From: Devosia sp.
Lineage (GTDB): Bacteria; Pseudomonadota; Alphaproteobacteria; Rhizobiales; Devosiaceae
Assembly: GCA_011322005.1 (NCBI GenBank)
Contig: DROE01000158.1
Location: forward strand, 1-8,608
Length of the DNA stretch: 8,608 nucleotides
Reading direction: 5' to 3'
The translations under genes were made by a program, and so were the position numbers. The stretch's first letter is position 1. Each line of letters starts with the position of its first letter. Shown here one piece after another: positions 5,699 through 8,608 of the stretch. The notes under the pieces were generated by a model that had not been told where the DNA came from, made no database searches, and saw nothing but the letters and a program-made list of their open reading frames with translations.

Positions 5699-6715
5699 TT
5701 AAATCGTAGCGCCGGCTTCGATAAGAAGGTCCAGCATTTCGGGCGACACCTGACCCGTCACCTCATAGTTGTTATACACCTCGAAGTTGCGAATAGCACG
5801 CGCTGTTGCCTCCCCGGCCACACCATCAATCGGACCGTGAAGGAAGGCCAGGCTCGCAAGCCCGCGCTGGATTTTTTTGATCAGTTCCGCGTCTGCGTTC
5901 AGCTCACGTTGCGCTGGCAGAGATTGAGGGGGGGGCGAACTCTGGTTGGCAACAGACTGTGTAAGGACGCTTAGAGGGTCCGGGCCGATTGGCATTTCTG
6001 TGGTCGCCGCGCGCTCAGTTGCCCGAATCTCCGAATTTGACGACTCAGATTCGGTGTCCTGGGCGGGTATCCCAACTGTTTCCTGCGCGCTAATGCTTGG
6101 CGCGCTTGGCTGCCTGGCATTCGTGCTTGCAAGGATACGGGCGATGATTTGGGGCGTAAGCGCCCCTCTGGGTGTGTAGCCGTTACGCAGTTCAAAGGCC
6201 CGCAGACCTTCGGCAGTTGCCGGACCATAGAAACCGTCGATCTTGCCATCATAGAGACCAAGCGACTGAAGCACTGTCTGGGCTGCCTTCAGGGCGGCGT
6301 TGGTAACTTCGTGATCGACGATGGATTGGTCAACCTGCACGGGCGGTGAAGCCGGTGTTGATGTCGGAGCCGTGAGTTCCGATGGGGGGGGAGGAACGGC
6401 ACGGGCGGGAGCGGGAAGAGGTTGCGGCGGCAGAGAGGTGATCTTGTTGTGAGGTTCTGCCGGAGTGGTGGAGCCCGTTACGAACATCGGGGCGGGGTGT
6501 GCGCCGCTCTGCCAGAAAAGCGCATTGCTGGCGGAAAAAGCCAGTGCGGCGGCCAGAAACGCGATGCTTGCGTTCTGCAGCGGAGCCGCCATAAACCGGC
6601 TAAAGGCCCAAGCGATGAGGCGCCCTGTGCGGGAAAGCAAGAAATATCCAAAGTGAGCGGGAACTCGGGCGAGGGCTGATGTACTCATTGGGCGATTCTT
6701 TTTTGTTCTGGCCAT
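5699..6715 (-). CDS. Membrane-anchored protein with two peptidoglycan-binding domains
   Basis: Protein of 338 residues. A basic N-terminus is followed by a membrane segment (about 48-67), so the rest is expected in the periplasm. Two PG_binding_1-type (PF01471) helical domains follow: about 140-195, with LGLYDGKIDGFYGPATAEGL, and about 275-333, with FLHGPIDGVAGEATARAI. Both carry the DG..G..T motif. They are separated by low-complexity linkers rich in Pro, Ser, Thr and Glu (91-128 and 200-270). There is no recognisable enzyme domain, so it probably anchors or senses peptidoglycan. It overlaps the kinase gene: ATG 6715 lies 31 bp inside it, and ATG 6688 gives a classic ATGA junction and 329 residues. 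I kept 6715 because a basic MARTKKNRP-type start fits relatives I recall. Two C8 tracts lie in the Pro-rich linkers. It ends 15 bases before the DUF1491 start. Confidence 0.88.
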   Translation of the reverse strand: MARTKKNRPMSTSALARVPAHFGYFLLSRTGRLIAWAFSRFMAAPLQNASIAFLAAALAFSASNALFWQSGAHPAPMFVTGSTTPAEPHNKITSLPPQPLPAPARAVPPPPSELTAPTSTPASPPVQVDQSIVDHEVTNAALKAAQTVLQSLGLYDGKIDGFYGPATAEGLRAFELRNGYTPRGALTPQIIARILASTNARQPSAPSISAQETVGIPAQDTESESSNSEIRATERAATTEMPIGPDPLSVLTQSVANQSSPPPQSLPAQRELNADAELIKKIQRGLASLAFLHGPIDGVAGEATARAIRNFEVYNNYEVTGQVSPEMLDLLIEAGATI

Positions 6716-8553
6716 GTATCTGGTTCCGTTTTGGACGAGGCGGGACGCAGGTTGGCGATTTTGTTGTCGGATGTGGTGTCAGTTTGAGGGCCGTGAATGG
6801 GCAGGAACACCGTAACTCTGGTTCCCTGGTGGAGTTTTGAATTCACCTGCAGCTTGCCGCCATGCAACTCAACCAGCCCCTTGACGATGGAAAGACCAAG
6901 ACCGGTACCTTCATAATGACGATTCAAATCACCGTGAGCCTGGAAAAACGGCTCGCCGATGCGCGAGGCATTTTCTGACGACATTCCAATTCCGCTGTCT
7001 GTCACGCTTAGCGCAACATTCTGACCCTGACGGCGAATGGAAACGCTGACTTCAGAATCGTTCTTGGAAAACTTAACGGCATTTGAGAGCAGATTTATCA
7101 GAATCTGTCTGCAGGCCCGTTCGTCTCCCCTCAGCGGGGGGAGCGGAGTTGCGATATTTGACACAAAGGTGATGTTTCGCTCGCTCGCGGAATTCTCGAC
7201 CATACGCAGGCAGGGGTCAACAAGGCTCGCGGGGTCAAATTCTGCAAGTTGCAGTTCGAATTTCCCGGCCTCGATGCGGGACATGTTGAGCAACATGTTT
7301 ACGACACCAAGCAGGTGGTGACCGCTTTGCTGGATGAGTTGGGCGTAGTCCTGATGCACCGCGTCCAGCTTTCCACCGATTCCATTGCTCATCATTTCGG
7401 AAAACCCCACGATGGCATTGAGCGGTGTGCGCAGTTCGTGACCGATGGTCGCCAGAAAGCGCGACTTTGTCAGCGATGCCTCTTCGGCGGCCTGACGGGC
7501 CGCGGACATTTCCTCCTCCTGGCATTTGCGCGAAGTGATATCACGCAGCAAAGCCACCAGTTCGGGCTCTGCCTGCTTGGATCCGGAGTTGGGCAAAGGA
7601 GAAAGAAAAAATTCAATCCAGCTAAATTCGGGCGGGCCGGCGGGGTGCTCAATCTTGTCTTTGCGTACGCGCACTTCGATGGCTTTGGTTTGGCCAGAGT
7701 GAAGTGCGTCTGAAATCCCTTTGAGAAAAACAGGACGATCAGATATATGGACCCGTTGAGCGAGCCCCTCCCCCGCCAACTCGTATTCCCGGACACCCAG
7801 CGTATTCTCGGCAGCTCTGGACAAAAACAACAGCGCGCCACCCCGGCCAAGGCGCGCGTAACCGTCTCCCATATGCTCAAGCAGATGCTGCATGGTGTTG
7901 TCGTGTGAGGTTCTGTACAAGGTGGCGACACGCCGAAGGTGAAGGGAAAATCCAGCTTGTGCGAGGGCAACCGAGATCGTGTTGATCAGTGCCGTAAATT
8001 CAAGGGGGCCCAAGGCGTCCAGCGACAGATGGTACAGGCTGACCGCACTGATGCTCGCAAAGAAGGTCAGGCCTGCGAGCAACACAAAGTTGTTTCTGGT
8101 TGTTTGAGCGCCCAGGAACAACGCAACGTGAACAAAGGCCAGTGCGACCAGACCCAGCCCCAAGTCGACCAGGGAGGGATCCAGAATGCTCAACACCAGG
8201 CCGCTGGCGGCAATATAGCCCGCTTGAAACAGTACGGCATGACCGGTGTGCCCGTTTTTGGCACTTGCCAACGCGGCGGCGCCGAGCCCCAGCGCACCAA
8301 GGCAAATCAGGGCCGGTACGACAAAACCGTTTGCCCAGCCCAGCAAAGCAACCGGAAAAACAATTGCTGCCAGAACAAGCAGTGCCAGGGACAGGCTGGT
8401 GGCAATTTTTCGCCGCACTGCCCTGATAGCCAAAGCAGAGCGATCACTTGTGATGTTACTGCCCGAAGGGGACCGGCGGGGGTGGCGGTTACGCATTACT
8501 GAAAGACACTCCAAGTGTGCGGCAAGCACGCTATGGAGCACTTTGGCCATCAT
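6685..8553 (-). CDS. Six-TM PAS sensor histidine kinase (DivJ/PleC-like)
   Basis: Two-component sensor kinase of 622 residues, an inner-membrane protein that autophosphorylates on His and passes the phosphate to a response regulator. Six hydrophobic segments lie between about 50 and 203, with little periplasmic sequence between them. A PAS domain follows (about 218-345). The HisKA domain has FLATIGHELRTPLNAIVGF with His372. The ATPase domain has the N box ILINLLSNAVKF (Asn487, Asn491), G1 DSGIG (519-523), F box EPFF and G2 GTGLGLS (549-555), so it should be active. The H-box and the YAQLIQQSGHHLLGVVNMLL stretch resemble the PdhS/DivJ/PleC cell-cycle kinases; that identity is inferred and needs a tree. 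ATG 8553 may be replaced by ATG 8550 or 8496; the first 45 residues are not clearly domain sequence. It is the first gene of the leftward operon, and no response regulator gene is visible. Confidence 0.92.
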   Translation of the reverse strand: MMAKVLHSVLAAHLECLSVMRNRHPRRSPSGSNITSDRSALAIRAVRRKIATSLSLALLVLAAIVFPVALLGWANGFVVPALICLGALGLGAAALASAKNGHTGHAVLFQAGYIAASGLVLSILDPSLVDLGLGLVALAFVHVALFLGAQTTRNNFVLLAGLTFFASISAVSLYHLSLDALGPLEFTALINTISVALAQAGFSLHLRRVATLYRTSHDNTMQHLLEHMGDGYARLGRGGALLFLSRAAENTLGVREYELAGEGLAQRVHISDRPVFLKGISDALHSGQTKAIEVRVRKDKIEHPAGPPEFSWIEFFLSPLPNSGSKQAEPELVALLRDITSRKCQEEEMSAARQAAEEASLTKSRFLATIGHELRTPLNAIVGFSEMMSNGIGGKLDAVHQDYAQLIQQSGHHLLGVVNMLLNMSRIEAGKFELQLAEFDPASLVDPCLRMVENSASERNITFVSNIATPLPPLRGDERACRQILINLLSNAVKFSKNDSEVSVSIRRQGQNVALSVTDSGIGMSSENASRIGEPFFQAHGDLNRHYEGTGLGLSIVKGLVELHGGKLQVNSKLHQGTRVTVFLPIHGPQTDTTSDNKIANLRPASSKTEPDTWPEQKRIAQ

Positions 8554-8566
8554 GCCCTAAAACACC

Positions 8567-8588
8567 CTTAAGCGGACGTCTCATTAAG
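8567..8588. promoter_or_regulatory. 22-bp interrupted palindrome upstream of the kinase
   Basis: The layout is CTTAA-N3-GACGTC-N3-TTAAG, with both arms symmetric about the central palindrome GACGTC. It lies 14-35 bp upstream of ATG 8553, in the promoter or leader of the kinase operon. The symmetry suggests an operator for a dimeric regulator; no known site was recognised. Confidence 0.4.
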
Positions 8589-8608
8589 TGCAGCTTCAGG
8601 GGGTGGAG

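Noticed and set aside
7939..8502. 187-residue open frame on the + strand opposite the kinase
   Set aside because: It is Gln/Arg-rich and lies antisense to the membrane segments of an intact kinase gene; no start signal or domain is visible.
8568..8587. Two TTAA motifs upstream of the kinase as a CtrA box
   Set aside because: The spacing is 12 bases, not the seven required by the consensus.

Overview
The window looks like chromosomal DNA of an alphaproteobacterium, most likely of the Hyphomicrobiales (Rhizobiales) type. I infer this from protein families I know mainly from that class (DUF2336, DUF1491, a split DUF1214/DUF1254 pair), the style of the class A penicillin-binding protein, and a histidine kinase with the PdhS/DivJ/PleC-type H-box. 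No search was run. I see no insertion sequence, tRNA, rRNA, CRISPR array or phage gene.

Left part (1-2993, + strand): the 3' part of a bifunctional class A penicillin-binding protein, then two small membrane-anchored proteins of the DUF1214 and DUF1254 types. Gaps are 7 bp and -1 bp, so this looks like one operon. A convergent gene on the - strand (3042-3737) encodes a small lipoprotein of unknown function.

Middle (3738-4164): a 427-bp gene-poor region between divergent genes. It holds several inverted repeats, an orphan terminator-like hairpin with a T7 tract, two mutually exclusive stems upstream of it, and a near-match to a CtrA-type box just before the next gene. That gene (4165-5316, + strand) is a DUF2336 protein.

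Right part (5342-8553, - strand): transcribed leftward as a tight operon. A six-TM PAS histidine kinase comes first, then a membrane-anchored protein with two peptidoglycan-binding domains, then a DUF1491 protein. The DUF1491 gene has no ATG, GTG or TTG ahead of its conserved N-terminus. A strong Shine-Dalgarno sequence directly after the upstream stop codon points to a CTG start.

Taken together, most recognisable genes concern the cell envelope: peptidoglycan synthesis, peptidoglycan binding and a lipoprotein. They sit beside a kinase whose architecture resembles cell-cycle kinases. Coupling between wall growth and cell-cycle signalling is an inference. The less ordinary points are the CTG start, the structured intergenic region, the paired C8 tracts in the peptidoglycan-binding gene, and the 22-bp dyad upstream of the kinase.
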